Of a stretch of 64,000 nucleotides of DNA, positions 8,933 through 17,317 are shown in pieces; position 1 is the stretch's first letter; the number at the start of each line of letters is the position of its first letter. The DNA is taken from positions 1 to 64,000 of the forward strand of contig CAZWAK010000020.1 in the NCBI GenBank assembly GCA_964631865.1, given 5' to 3'. The DNA comes from JAFDVL01 sp964631865. Its GTDB lineage: Bacteria; Acidobacteriota; Blastocatellia; RBC074. Below the pieces are notes generated by a model. The model had not been told where the DNA came from. It searched no databases and saw nothing but the letters and a program-made list of their open reading frames with translations. Made by a program: the position numbers and the translations under genes.

Positions 8933-9640
8933 ATGCCGGGAAAAAACCTGTTGTTTAGTTTGGTGTTGTCGGCTGGCTTGAGCGCGGTCGCCCCTGCTCA
9001 GGATTTCAGCAAATCGTTCAAGGTCTTGCCCGATTCCGGGTCGCTGGAAATCAAAACCAAAATGGGGTCGGTGACGGTCGTTCCAGCCGAAGGCAATACG
9101 ATTCAAGTATTGGCCAGACGCGCGGGGAACAGCGTGACGGCGTCGCAACCTTCGCCGCAAGGCAAGGTTCATGTCGAAGTCACCAGTGACGCACCCGTTG
9201 ACCTCATCGTCAATGTTCCATCCAGCACGTCTTTGGATGTGTTTTGTGTGAAATGTTCGGGCGGCGTGATCGTGCGCGGCTTGCGCGGAGCCATCAAGGT
9301 CAATAACACAGATGGTGACATTCAATTGACCGGGCTTCGCAGCTCGCAGGTCGAAGCCCGTAGCATGAGCGGGAACGTCAGCTACAGCGGTGAAGTGCTT
9401 CCCAGCGGCAGCTATTATCTGAAATCCTTTTCAGGTCGCGTGGACGCTGCCTTGCCAGCGGGAGCCAAATTCAAACTGGATGCGACGTCTGGGCGTGGCG
9501 GCATTGAACTCGCGCCGGGCGAGTTTCAGTTAACCGTGCATAAGCAAACATCCCACTTAGTCCAGGGATTGGTAGAGTCAGCCACTGCGACCGTAACCTT
9601 ATGGACGCAGGATGGCAGCATTCGAGTGCGTAAGAAATAA
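8933..9640 (+). CDS. Secreted DUF4097-type beta-helix/adhesin-like protein
   Basis: The 235-residue protein has a signal peptide (LLFSLVLSAGLSAVAPAQ, cleavage near residue 23) and a repetitive beta-strand body. Short strands such as GGVIVRGLRGAIKVNNTDGDIQLTG and SMSGNVSYSGEVLPSG match the DUF4097/DUF4098 pattern of repeated DGDIxxxG turns. Proteins of this class often accompany ECF sigma/anti-sigma pairs as envelope-stress outputs. It starts three bases after the anti-sigma stop, so it is co-transcribed. Its biochemical function is unknown. Confidence 0.78.
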   Translation: MPGKNLLFSLVLSAGLSAVAPAQDFSKSFKVLPDSGSLEIKTKMGSVTVVPAEGNTIQVLARRAGNSVTASQPSPQGKVHVEVTSDAPVDLIVNVPSSTSLDVFCVKCSGGVIVRGLRGAIKVNNTDGDIQLTGLRSSQVEARSMSGNVSYSGEVLPSGSYYLKSFSGRVDAALPAGAKFKLDATSGRGGIELAPGEFQLTVHKQTSHLVQGLVESATATVTLWTQDGSIRVRKK

Positions 9641-9643
9641 CAA

Positions 9644-9682
9644 AGCGTGTACGGCGGAACATCTTGCCCTGCCGTACACGCT
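9644..9682. terminator. Bidirectional intrinsic terminator between convergent genes
   Basis: AGCGTGTACGGC (9644-9655) pairs perfectly with GCCGTACACGCT (9671-9682) around a 15-base loop. CTTTCG follows on the plus strand and a short A-run precedes, giving U-rich tails in both directions. It separates the DUF4097 gene from the convergent TPR gene. Confidence 0.8.
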
Positions 9683-9706
9683 CTTTCGCTACTCTCTCTT
9701 TCGCCA

Positions 9707-12145
9707 TTATCCGCCCATCTGCGCCGCGACTTCCTGCATTCTTGCCTTGACGCCGCGGTACTGCACATCAATCGCATAAATTTCCGCGAACGTTTCGTAG
9801 GCGTCTTTGAATTCGCCCATCGCGGCGTACGCTTCGGCCAAATCGTACCGCAAGGCTTGATAGGCCCCCTCATCGCGCAGCGGAGCCTCCAGGGCTTTTT
9901 TGAGCCACACGACCGCCAGACGCGGCAGTCCTTTTTGTGCAAAGCAAAACGCAAGCATGTTGCAGCACGAAACATAATGCGTATGGGCTGGATCGCTCAT
10001 AATCGCCTTGAACGCCTGTTGGAACTCTTCAATGGCCTCATCGAACATATCCATTTCCTTGTAGGCCAGCCCCAAATTGTAATGCGTGTCGAAGTCTTCC
10101 TGCGGGTTGTGCTGTTCGGTTTCTGCTTTGAATTCATCCAGGAAATCCAGCAACTCACCCATCTCGTCGCCGGCAAACAAATCGAATGAATTACCGGCAG
10201 GAGAGGCCGATGGCGCGGGCGTGGATGGCGCTTCCGACCACGCGACGGCGGGCGTCTCGGACAATGAGTTTGTCGAGATGTTCGGCGTAGAATGGCGCGG
10301 TTGCGTCACGAGAATTGTCGCCTCTTCGGCGTCTTGGGCAGGCGGCGAAGCAAGGTAGCCGGTGGCAACGTCTTGCAAACCGAACGAACTCACGGCGGGC
10401 ACTTCGGGAACGATTTGTACTTCCGTTGCCACGACCGCCTGGGAGTCCAGAGAAATCGCTTCGACGACGTCAATTTGTTGGTCGGGCGCAAGAACGGTTT
10501 GCGCGTTTTGGGCCTCCGCTTGTTGCAGTTGGGCCAATTTGGCTTTGACTTCAGGAGCCTGTGGATATTGTGCCGCAATGGATTCGAGCGTGTAGCGCGC
10601 CACATCCAGCATCCCTTGATACAGATAAAAATCTACGCTCTCCAACTCATCCCGCAAATTCGCTGTAGACGAACCGGCCACTGCGACGTCCACGGCCTCC
10701 GGCACGACGCTGAAAGAAGGAACTTCCGTTTGCACTTCCATCGCCTGGTCAGACGAGTGTGCATCCCAGGCACCTTGCGGCTCAGTACGCGACTCAGCCC
10801 CCTGAGTGGCCTCTTCCGCTAGAACGGAATAGCGAGAGACGTCGGCGGTCGCTTCGGGCTGCAACTCCTGGAAGGTTGAAGGCTCGTCTTCCGACTGATC
10901 CCAAAAATCCATGCCAGCGTTCGACGCGCTGGGACGTTCATACCCTGCCCCATACGATTCGGAGGGCGGCTCTGCCTCTTCTCCCACCAATTGGCGCAAC
11001 CGCCGTCGGTGTTGAATTTCATCCGGCTCCAATTCGAGCAGCCGTTTGAGGGCGCTGACGGCGGCGGGTTCGCTGCCCGTTTGTAGAGCGGCGTCTGTAA
11101 GCAAGTTGAGCGTCTCGACCAGCAAATGATCGTCGTGCGTGTGTTCATACACTGCCGCGAGCCGTGTCAGCGCGCCCAGATGTTGCGATTCGACGGCCAG
11201 GACATCGCGGAGCAATTGGGCGGCTTTTTCTTCTTCCCGATATTCGTACAGAATTTCCACGACCCGATCAAAGACGCGCAACGCGCCCATCGCATCGTGT
11301 CGCTGCACATAGGAATGACTGAGGTCTAACGCATACTGATAGCGTGAGCGCGCGGTGTGGAGCATTTTCTCAATCGTTGTCTCTGCCGCTTCCAGTTTCT
11401 GTGCCGACTGATAAATGCGCGCCAACAGCGTCAGCAACTCGGCGTCGTTTGGTCGTTCCTGCAGCAGCCCTTCGATCAACTCGACAGCGCTTCCGGTCTC
11501 TTCTCGTTCGAGGTACAAATTCACTGCCGAAGCCAGCGCCGCCTGTCCACGTGGCTGCGCTTTGATGGCGCGCAGATACGTTTGCAGCGCCTCCTGCTCT
11601 TTGTTTTGCCGCCGCATCTCGCCCGCCGCCAGCAGGAAGGTGTCGTACGCCTTGTCGTTTTGATTTTCGCGCAGGAACGCTTCGGCCAGCTTGATTTGCA
11701 CAGCCGTGTTTTCAGGATCGAGGTCGGCAATTTTCTGATAAATCTCCAGCGCCTGTTGGCTCTGGCCTTCGCGGATGTAATGCTCTGCCACACTCAAGTA
11801 TTGATGCCGTGCGTCTACGATCAATTTCTGCTGCGCATATAACCCCGCCAGCTTCAGCGACACGTTAATGTTGCCGCTGTCGAGTTTGCTGACCTTTTTC
11901 AGCATGGCGATGGCCTTGAGGTAAAAACCGCTGACCCGATAATGCTCGGCGATGTGCATGAAGCTGGCAATGGCTTCGCTCGTTTGCCCGACTTTCACGT
12001 ACAAATCACCGAGTGTGTTGAGGGTGGTCACGTCGGAAGGATCGGCCTGCGCGATTTGGCGATATTCTTCAATCGCCGATTGATATTTCCCTTGCTGAAC
12101 GTATTTGGAGGCTGTCTTGAGTGCTTTGGCTTTATTGAATGACAT
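9707..12145 (-). CDS. Large TPR-repeat protein
   Basis: The 812-residue cytoplasmic protein is made of tetratricopeptide helices. Residues ~1-380 are nearly continuous TPRs (for example SAIEEYRQIAQADPSDVTTLNTLGDLY). Residues ~390-680 are a low-complexity Glu/Ala/Pro/Ser linker with short TPR islands. The C-terminus returns to TPRs after an acidic DEMGELLDFLDEFKAE segment. The start is MSFNKAKAL at 12145; the longer frame from 12232 has no signal or binding site to support it. Such proteins occur widely in Acidobacteriota and act as scaffolds; the partners are unknown. It is convergent with the sigma operon. Confidence 0.85.
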   Translation of the reverse strand: MSFNKAKALKTASKYVQQGKYQSAIEEYRQIAQADPSDVTTLNTLGDLYVKVGQTSEAIASFMHIAEHYRVSGFYLKAIAMLKKVSKLDSGNINVSLKLAGLYAQQKLIVDARHQYLSVAEHYIREGQSQQALEIYQKIADLDPENTAVQIKLAEAFLRENQNDKAYDTFLLAAGEMRRQNKEQEALQTYLRAIKAQPRGQAALASAVNLYLEREETGSAVELIEGLLQERPNDAELLTLLARIYQSAQKLEAAETTIEKMLHTARSRYQYALDLSHSYVQRHDAMGALRVFDRVVEILYEYREEEKAAQLLRDVLAVESQHLGALTRLAAVYEHTHDDHLLVETLNLLTDAALQTGSEPAAVSALKRLLELEPDEIQHRRRLRQLVGEEAEPPSESYGAGYERPSASNAGMDFWDQSEDEPSTFQELQPEATADVSRYSVLAEEATQGAESRTEPQGAWDAHSSDQAMEVQTEVPSFSVVPEAVDVAVAGSSTANLRDELESVDFYLYQGMLDVARYTLESIAAQYPQAPEVKAKLAQLQQAEAQNAQTVLAPDQQIDVVEAISLDSQAVVATEVQIVPEVPAVSSFGLQDVATGYLASPPAQDAEEATILVTQPRHSTPNISTNSLSETPAVAWSEAPSTPAPSASPAGNSFDLFAGDEMGELLDFLDEFKAETEQHNPQEDFDTHYNLGLAYKEMDMFDEAIEEFQQAFKAIMSDPAHTHYVSCCNMLAFCFAQKGLPRLAVVWLKKALEAPLRDEGAYQALRYDLAEAYAAMGEFKDAYETFAEIYAIDVQYRGVKARMQEVAAQMGG

Positions 12146-12340
12146 CGGCTTCGCCTGCTTGGTTGAGAGGTTTGCTGGTGGGTTGAAATTTCGTAGGAAC
12201 AAACGCGAGGCGGGACCAACCGCGCGCAACATAGCACTAGGCTCAACGCCTTGTCAATCTGAAGTTTTGAGCAGACGGTTGCAGAGTTGTGACAAGCCGA
12301 TGAACAGGTCAAGTTGACTGAAAATCCAGCGCCGCAACGG

Positions 12341-12907
12341 TCATTTGACCGGGAACGACAGAGCCTTGAAGCCAGCGCCGCGTTTGAATTCCACACTCGT
12401 TTTGTGGTTGGCAGCTTTCAGCAGCACTTGATTGACTTGATCCTCGAACAGTTCAAAAAACACGCGCTGGCGGAGTTGCGTGCCCGCCAAGCCTTCCGGC
12501 AGTTTGGCTTCGACGTACAACAAGGCTACATCGGCTTTCGGCTCCATCCCAATCCACGTCAGTTTTTTGACTTGTCCGCGGCTGCCTTTGAGTTCGACGG
12601 TTTCGCGCAGATACATCGCGATCAACGCAGGCGCATCTTTGTGATCAAGCTTGACCGCTTTGCCGCGGCGTTGGCTGAGCGCGGCTTCTAAATCGTTGGC
12701 AAAGACGCGCACCGTGATTTCCGCCGTCTTTGCCGCCGCGTTGTATTCAATCTGCGTGAAGCTGACGTGAAATTTGTGGGCAGCGGCAGGGAAAAAAAGA
12801 AGAAGGGGCAGGGAAAAGGGGAGAAGATGAGACAGGAGATGCCGCCAAGCGATCTCCCTATCTCCCCGTCTCCCTTTCTCCCCCTCTCCCCTTCTCGCAA
12901 ACTTCAT
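12341..12907 (-). CDS. DUF6702-like secreted protein
   Basis: The mature part of this 188-residue protein starts HKFHVSFTQIEYN and continues ITVRVFANDLEAAL, the pattern of the DUF6702 family of small exported proteins of unknown function. The N-terminus is unusual: residues ~3-17 are Arg/Glu/Gly-rich and residues ~20-40 are LLSHLLPFSLPLLLFF. These are encoded by the two arms of a low-complexity palindrome (12789-12896) yet give the charged n-region and hydrophobic core of a signal peptide. ATG 12907 is the first start in this frame outside the palindrome; frames reaching to 13270 are not supported. Confidence 0.7.
   Translation of the reverse strand: MKFARRGEGEKGRRGDREIAWRHLLSHLLPFSLPLLLFFPAAAHKFHVSFTQIEYNAAAKTAEITVRVFANDLEAALSQRRGKAVKLDHKDAPALIAMYLRETVELKGSRGQVKKLTWIGMEPKADVALLYVEAKLPEGLAGTQLRQRVFFELFEDQVNQVLLKAANHKTSVEFKRGAGFKALSFPVK
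12789..12896. repeat. Purine/pyrimidine palindrome with ~8-nt units over the DUF6702 start
   Basis: The right arm (12851-12896) is a run of octads TCTCCCTA, TCTCCCCG, TCTCCCTT, TCTCCCCC. The left arm (12789-12840) is the purine-rich complement (GAGAAGAT, GAGACAGG and variants). The loop is GCCGCCAAGC. It has the same architecture as the heptamer palindromes but a different unit, and it lies inside coding sequence. Confidence 0.7.
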
Positions 12908-13153
12908 TACCAACCTCACTCCTGATTGCCGCCCGTAGGTGGTGGCGTTTTTTTCTCCGGCTGATTTCCGCTGGGATGCGCCTCTCTTCTTTTGTGCTGT
13001 CGCCGCCTTCAATCGCCGGATTATAGAGAAATTTTTTCGGTCGCGCGAGGCGGCGCGGGCTTGACTTAGGCGTAGGGAAGGAAAGTAAACTGACGCTATC
13101 ATCTCGCGCGGAAGAGCAACTATCGAAACGGTCTCAGGATGGAGTAAGCCCCG

Positions 13154-13564
13154 ATGCAAACACTGGATTACAGATGTACGGACGCGGCGAAGATCGAAAG
13201 CTTTTACGAGGCGATAGATTTTCCGACGGAAGAAGAGTGGTTGGAGGTGCTGGAAATCAGCTTGCCGCAATCGCCCCGGCTGCCGCCGACCACCTCAGCG
13301 GCAGTGAATGCGACGTCGCGCGATTTGGCCCAGCACTGGCAGAATCTGAATGGTCTGACGTCGCCGCCACTGCGCCCGGAAAAGGACGAGCATTATCTGG
13401 CGTCATGGCTCGAAGACCCGGTGTCGCATCGAGCCATGACGGTCGAGCCGGACTTTCTCGCGGCGCTGGTTACATTTTTGATGGAGCGTCTGACCTTGCG
13501 CCTGCACGAAGTTTCGGACGTGCAGTGCCAACTGATGGAGGAGTTGGCAAAGCTCAAACGCTGA
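13154..13564 (+). CDS. Hypothetical protein, 136 aa
   Basis: I do not recognise a family. The protein is soluble, acidic in its first half (EEEWLEVLEI) and helical, with no Cys cluster, signal or membrane segment. The C-terminal ~35 residues (FLMERLTLRLHEVSDVQCQLMEELAKLKR) look like an amphipathic or coiled-coil helix. GGAGTAAG lies just before ATG 13154. The stop is 30 bases before the ferritin-like gene, so the two are probably co-transcribed. Confidence 0.65.
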   Translation: MQTLDYRCTDAAKIESFYEAIDFPTEEEWLEVLEISLPQSPRLPPTTSAAVNATSRDLAQHWQNLNGLTSPPLRPEKDEHYLASWLEDPVSHRAMTVEPDFLAALVTFLMERLTLRLHEVSDVQCQLMEELAKLKR

Positions 13565-13594
13565 CCCGCTTTTTTAATTACGGAGTACACAACG

Positions 13595-14032
13595 ATGGCA
13601 AACGAGCAATTACTGGCGGCGCTGAACGAGGTGTTGGCGATGGAATACGGCGCGGTCATTCAATACGCGCAGCATCATTTTCTGGTGCGCGGACACGACC
13701 GGATTTTGTTTGGAAATTTCTTTGCCACCAATAGCCAGGAAGCCCATCTGCACGCGCTCAACTTGGGCAACAAGATTGTGGCGCTTGGCGGCGTGCCCAC
13801 CATCAAGCCTGTGCCCGCGCAGGAAGCGGCGCACTTGCACGACATGCTGCTCCAGGATTTGGCCATGGAACGCCGCGCGTTGGCCGCGTACACGCAAGCG
13901 TGGGAGTTGGCGGCAGAACATCAATCGTTGCGGTTTTGGTTGGAAGACATCATCCGCCTCGAACAATTGCACGTCGAAGAGTTGGAACGGCTCACCGATG
14001 AACAAGCCGCCAAAGCCAACACGACGGCTTGA
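13595..14032 (+). CDS. Ferritin-like (bacterioferritin/Dps-superfamily) protein
   Basis: This 145-residue four-helix protein has carboxylate-histidine positions of a di-iron ferritin-like fold: AMEYGAVIQY at ~15-24, SQEAHLHAL at ~46-54, and two later helices, AMERRALAAY and IIRLEQLHVEEL, each with E-x2-x-H/Y spacing. A GGVPTIKP loop between helices 2 and 3 is typical of bacterioferritin-type proteins. It probably stores or detoxifies iron in the cytoplasm. There is no haem-ligand Met that I can assign. GGAG precedes ATG 13595. Confidence 0.82.
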   Translation: MANEQLLAALNEVLAMEYGAVIQYAQHHFLVRGHDRILFGNFFATNSQEAHLHALNLGNKIVALGGVPTIKPVPAQEAAHLHDMLLQDLAMERRALAAYTQAWELAAEHQSLRFWLEDIIRLEQLHVEELERLTDEQAAKANTTA

Positions 14033-14073
14033 AGTAACCACACCGAACGCCACCGCTGAGTGCGCAGACCACT

Positions 14074-14601
14074 ATGATTGCCGAGCGTATCAAATTCGAC
14101 CCGCTTCCCCTGACCCGCGAGCAAACGCTGACGGCGCTGTTTGCCGAAGAGGCGCAGGTGGAGGAGTTCATCGCGCGTCTCGGCGCATTGGGAATTGCCA
14201 CCCAGGCGGTCACGGTCATCGGCGTGGCGCTGGGAGAACCGCCGAAACGGCTCAACCTGACGGCCAAGCCCCCCAACCTCTCTCGCTACACGAAAAAGGG
14301 CGGCATCATAGGCATCCTCGTCGCCTTGTTGCTGGGCGCGATTTTGTACGGCACAAATTTTTTGCATCTTTCGTTGCTCGAAGCCTTGTTGATTCACACG
14401 CTCGCGCTCGTCATTCTCGGCAGTGTGATCGGAGCCGCCATTGGCGCGATTCTGGCTTCCGTCCAAGCGCAGGACACCGTGACGACCTTGCCGCCACAAA
14501 ACACCGAAGGCTTTCTGGTCACCAGCAAAATGTCGGTGCTTTTGGTGCCGCAAGGCGAAGCCCTCGCCCGTGCTGCCGGAGCCAAAAAGGTGATCTCCTG
14601 A
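14074..14601 (+). CDS. Small membrane protein with glycine-rich transmembrane hairpin
   Basis: In this 175-residue protein, residues ~20-55 form a small alpha/beta unit. Residues ~76-100 (GIIGILVALLLGAILYG) and ~105-130 (LALVILGSVIGAAIGAILASV) are two Gly/Ala-rich membrane helices. The C-terminal ~35 residues are soluble (LLVPQGEALARAAGAKKVIS). The arrangement resembles general-stress or heat-induced DUF1269-type proteins, but I cannot name it. It lies 41 bases after the ferritin-like gene. Confidence 0.7.
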   Translation: MIAERIKFDPLPLTREQTLTALFAEEAQVEEFIARLGALGIATQAVTVIGVALGEPPKRLNLTAKPPNLSRYTKKGGIIGILVALLLGAILYGTNFLHLSLLEALLIHTLALVILGSVIGAAIGAILASVQAQDTVTTLPPQNTEGFLVTSKMSVLLVPQGEALARAAGAKKVIS

Positions 14602-14703
14602 CCGCCACAACGCGCCCTCCCTCCATTTGTCAAATGCCCGCGTTTCGAGTACCGTTGTCGCGGACTGCCCAAATAATTGAAGAGTGTGCGGAATTGAGAT
14701 GTA

Positions 14704-14798
14704 CATTCTTCCTTCTTCATTCTTTACTCTTCATTCTTTTCGAGAAAAAAAGAAACCCTCTCGTCAGGAAGGAAGAAGGAAGAAGGAAGAAGAAAATG
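14704..14798. repeat. Heptamer-arm palindrome (CATTCTT / GGAAGAA)
   Basis: The left arm (14704-14738) has five heptads: CATTCTT, CCTTCTT, CATTCTT, TACTCTT, CATTCTT. The right arm (14766-14798) has GGAAGAA three times, then GAAAATG. The ~25-base loop contains its own CGAGA/TCTCG dyad. The 338-base gap 14602-14939 holds only this element and the palindrome at 14845-14923; I see no gene in it. Confidence 0.85.
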
Positions 14799-14844
14799 CC
14801 TGATTTTACAGGCTTTCCATTCCGCCCACTCTGCAAATAATTGA

Positions 14845-14923
14845 TAGCGCAAACGTTCAGTTTGCGTTGCGGCGCGAACAAATTCCTAAGTGACGCAACA
14901 AGGCAAACTGACCGTTTGCGCTA
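14845..14923. repeat. REP-like imperfect palindrome upstream of sugar isomerase
   Basis: TAGCGCAAACG-TTCAGTTTGC on the left and its near-complement GCAAACTGACCGTTTGCGCTA on the right flank a ~30-base centre. It is an imperfect inverted repeat of ~22 bases per arm that ends 17 bases before the ATG. It shares the TAGCGC end with the REP-like copies at 37366 and 58808 but not the internal sequence. Confidence 0.7.
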
Positions 14924-14939
14924 CCCCTCTCCCAAACCT

Positions 14940-15857
14940 ATGAACACCTCTCGTCGTGATCTACTCAAATTTCTCGCCAGCAGTTGTGTGGCCGCGAGCG
15001 TGCCGACCTTCAGCGCCGCCGCGAAAACACCGCGTATTCGCTGGGCACAAGGCTATTTGCTCTGGCGCGGTTTCAAAGGCGCGCAACTCACGTTGCAAGA
15101 CGCGCTCAACGATCTACAAGCCATCGGAGCCGACGGCATAGAGTTTTCGCCGCAAGGCAGCGAACTCGAACGCAATAGCCTGACGACGGCAACGTTCAAG
15201 CAATTGATGGCCGAGAAAAAGCTGGCGATTGCGGGCAATTACCTGAGCGCACCGTTTTACGATCTGGCCAAACGCGAAGAGATTTTGCAGGAGGCAAACA
15301 AACGCTTTGCCTTGCTGAAAGAATTCGGCGGCAAGAACATCATCATCGGCCCGCCCGGCGTGCTCGGCACGGTGGATCGCCCGCAACTCATCAAACAACA
15401 AGCGCCGCTGCTCAACGAAATTGGTAAGCGCGCAAAAGATCAGGGGTTGGAAATTGGCATTCATCCGCATCTGAACACGTTGGTGGAAACGCCTGCGGAA
15501 ATTGATTTGGCGATGGCAACGACCGATCCGCGTTACGTGCATTTTTCGGCGGACACGGGTCACATTCATTTGGCGGGCGGTGATGTCCCAGCGATTTTGC
15601 GCAAGTACAAAACGCGGCTGAATTATTTTCACTTCAAAGACGGTGTGCGTCCGTTTGTGCGCCCGAATTTCCAACCAAACTTGCGCGAATTAGGCCGAGG
15701 CGAAGTGAATTTCCCAGCGATTATGAGGCTGCTGAAAGAAATTCGCTTCACCGGTTGGATCAACATCGAGCAAGACACCACAACGCTCACACCACAGGAA
15801 TCCAGCCGCATCAGCATGGAATATGTGACCAAAACGCTGAAGCCGATTTATACGTGA
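14940..15857 (+). CDS. Tat-exported sugar phosphate isomerase/epimerase-like TIM-barrel protein
   Basis: The 305-residue protein has a twin-arginine signal, SRRDLLKFLASSCVAAS, at ~4-20. The body has the xylose-isomerase-like (AP endonuclease 2) TIM-barrel pattern: DALNDLQAIGADGIEF, the IGIHPHLNTLVETPAEID metal region, YVHFSADTGHIHLAGGDV, LNYFHFKDG, and WINIEQDTTT near the end. These supply the usual His/Asp/Glu metal ligands. It probably acts on a sugar or inositol derivative in the periplasm; the exact substrate is unknown. ATG 14940 is chosen because the Tat signal begins there. Confidence 0.85.
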   Translation: MNTSRRDLLKFLASSCVAASVPTFSAAAKTPRIRWAQGYLLWRGFKGAQLTLQDALNDLQAIGADGIEFSPQGSELERNSLTTATFKQLMAEKKLAIAGNYLSAPFYDLAKREEILQEANKRFALLKEFGGKNIIIGPPGVLGTVDRPQLIKQQAPLLNEIGKRAKDQGLEIGIHPHLNTLVETPAEIDLAMATTDPRYVHFSADTGHIHLAGGDVPAILRKYKTRLNYFHFKDGVRPFVRPNFQPNLRELGRGEVNFPAIMRLLKEIRFTGWINIEQDTTTLTPQESSRISMEYVTKTLKPIYT

Positions 15858-15861
15858 AGAG

Positions 15862-15968
15862 GGTGGCCGGTGATCGGTGGCTGGTGGCCGGTTCTCTCAT
15901 AGATCAGTGATAGGTGATCGTGAGCCAAAGGTTTACTACCGACCACCGATCACCGGCCACCGACCACC
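15862..15968. repeat. Heptamer-arm palindrome between convergent genes (GGTGGCC / ACCGACC)
   Basis: The left heptads are GGTGGCC, GGTGATC, GGTGGCT, GGTGGCC (15862-15889). The right heptads are ACCGACC, ACCGATC, ACCGGCC, ACCGACC (15938-15965). The loop (15890-15937) contains a nested CTCA/TGAG and ATCA/TGAT dyad. The stop and last residues (VVGGR) of the minus-strand BNR gene are encoded by the right arm. It may act as a bidirectional terminator. Confidence 0.88.
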
Positions 15969-17317
15969 GTCTGCGTTCCCGGTTTGAAGTCGAAGATCGC
16001 AACGGACACAGCTAAATCGCGCTTGTTCACGAAATGCGTGAAGATCGGAACGACGCGCCCGCCGTACGCATCAATGCCGTTGTAATCGCCGAAGAAAACG
16101 CCTTTGTTGCACTCGAACGGCGCGAGGTTGATTTTGTGATTGACGAACGTTTTGCCCCCGTCAATGCTGCGTGCGAGTGTCACGCCCGTCTTTGTGCCAT
16201 CCAAATCGCGGCGATCATAAAACACAATGTTGACCGCGCCATCCACGGGATCAACCGCCATCCACGTGAAGAATTGATCCTTGCCGTTTTTCAGCTTGTC
16301 ATTGTTCACGCGCACGGCTTCCGACCACGTCACGCCACCATCGCGTGAGGCCATCACAAACACATCGTGATCGCCGTTGCGCGCGTCTACCCAATTCACA
16401 TACAGCGTGCCGTGATGAGGGCCGTTGCTCGTGTCCACTTTGGTCACAGGCATGCCGTTCGCGCGACTGATGCCGGGAATGTCAATGTCCCAACCGCCGG
16501 GCATCGCCGCGATGATTTTGTCGTTGCCAAACGTCGCGCCGCCATCGAGCGATTTGTCGAAGTACAAACCTTTCGGCCCCGCCCACACCAAATAGACTTC
16601 GCCTTTCACGCCGCTGGCGGCAATCGCGCCTTCCATCGTGTTGTCGCCGTCTTCGCAATCGCCCGTCGTGTCCGCGACTTCAAACGGCGGCGCAAACGTT
16701 TTGCCGCCATCGCTCGAACTGGAAAAGTAAATGTGCGAGCGATGCTGCGCGTCCTTGCTGCCATAAACATCAAAGCGCGTCCACGCCAAATAAATATTGT
16801 TCTTGTGCGGCGAGCCGAAGACGTTGTCGGTCACGATGTACGGCTTGTCTTCAAACGGCGTGACCGAATTGACGTGGTCAATCACTGCGACCGGAGCCGC
16901 CCATTCGTGACCGCCATCGCGCGATGCACTGACCCATATCCCGCTGAAGGCGCGCGGCGGGCGTTTGACGCGAATGCCATCGAACGACATGTAGCAGTGA
17001 TACGCGACGCCTTCGCTGCTGAACGCAATCGAATCATCGCCTTGTGGCAAGCTGCGTTCGTTCGGTGCGAAGACCGTCGTCCAGGTTTTGCCGCCGTCGT
17101 GCGTGACATACCGCGCATTGCTCACGCGCGCCTGCCCCGGTTTGCCGTACTGCAACGACACGCCGATGAGGTTGTCAGGATTGGTCGGATTGATCGCGAT
17201 GGAAACTTCGCTTGGGTTGATCGCGTCTTTTTCCGTGATTTGAATGACGCGATGCGTTTGTGCCAACAGCGGGAGAGAAAGAGCCAAAAATAAGAGCAGC
17301 CCAACGCGACAATTCAT
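15950..17317 (-). CDS. Secreted BNR/Asp-box repeat (sialidase-fold) protein
   Basis: This 455-residue protein has a signal peptide (LLLFLALSLPLLAQ, cleavage near residue 20). It carries six Asp-box motifs of the form SxDGGxTW/F (THDGGKTW, SRDGGHEW, SSDGGKTF, SLDGGATF, SRDGGVTW, SIDGGKTF), which define a six-bladed beta-propeller. True sialidases need an Arg triad and Tyr/Glu that I cannot confirm, so exo-alpha-sialidase activity is only possible. The start is adjacent to the selenoprotein stop and has AGGAAA upstream. The C-terminal residues are encoded by a palindrome arm. Confidence 0.85.
   Translation of the reverse strand: MNCRVGLLLFLALSLPLLAQTHRVIQITEKDAINPSEVSIAINPTNPDNLIGVSLQYGKPGQARVSNARYVTHDGGKTWTTVFAPNERSLPQGDDSIAFSSEGVAYHCYMSFDGIRVKRPPRAFSGIWVSASRDGGHEWAAPVAVIDHVNSVTPFEDKPYIVTDNVFGSPHKNNIYLAWTRFDVYGSKDAQHRSHIYFSSSSDGGKTFAPPFEVADTTGDCEDGDNTMEGAIAASGVKGEVYLVWAGPKGLYFDKSLDGGATFGNDKIIAAMPGGWDIDIPGISRANGMPVTKVDTSNGPHHGTLYVNWVDARNGDHDVFVMASRDGGVTWSEAVRVNNDKLKNGKDQFFTWMAVDPVDGAVNIVFYDRRDLDGTKTGVTLARSIDGGKTFVNHKINLAPFECNKGVFFGDYNGIDAYGGRVVPIFTHFVNKRDLAVSVAIFDFKPGTQTVVGGR

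Noticed and set aside
15950..17317. Confirmed sialidase
   Set aside because: Asp boxes show only a propeller fold; the catalytic Arg triad and Tyr/Glu could not be assigned.
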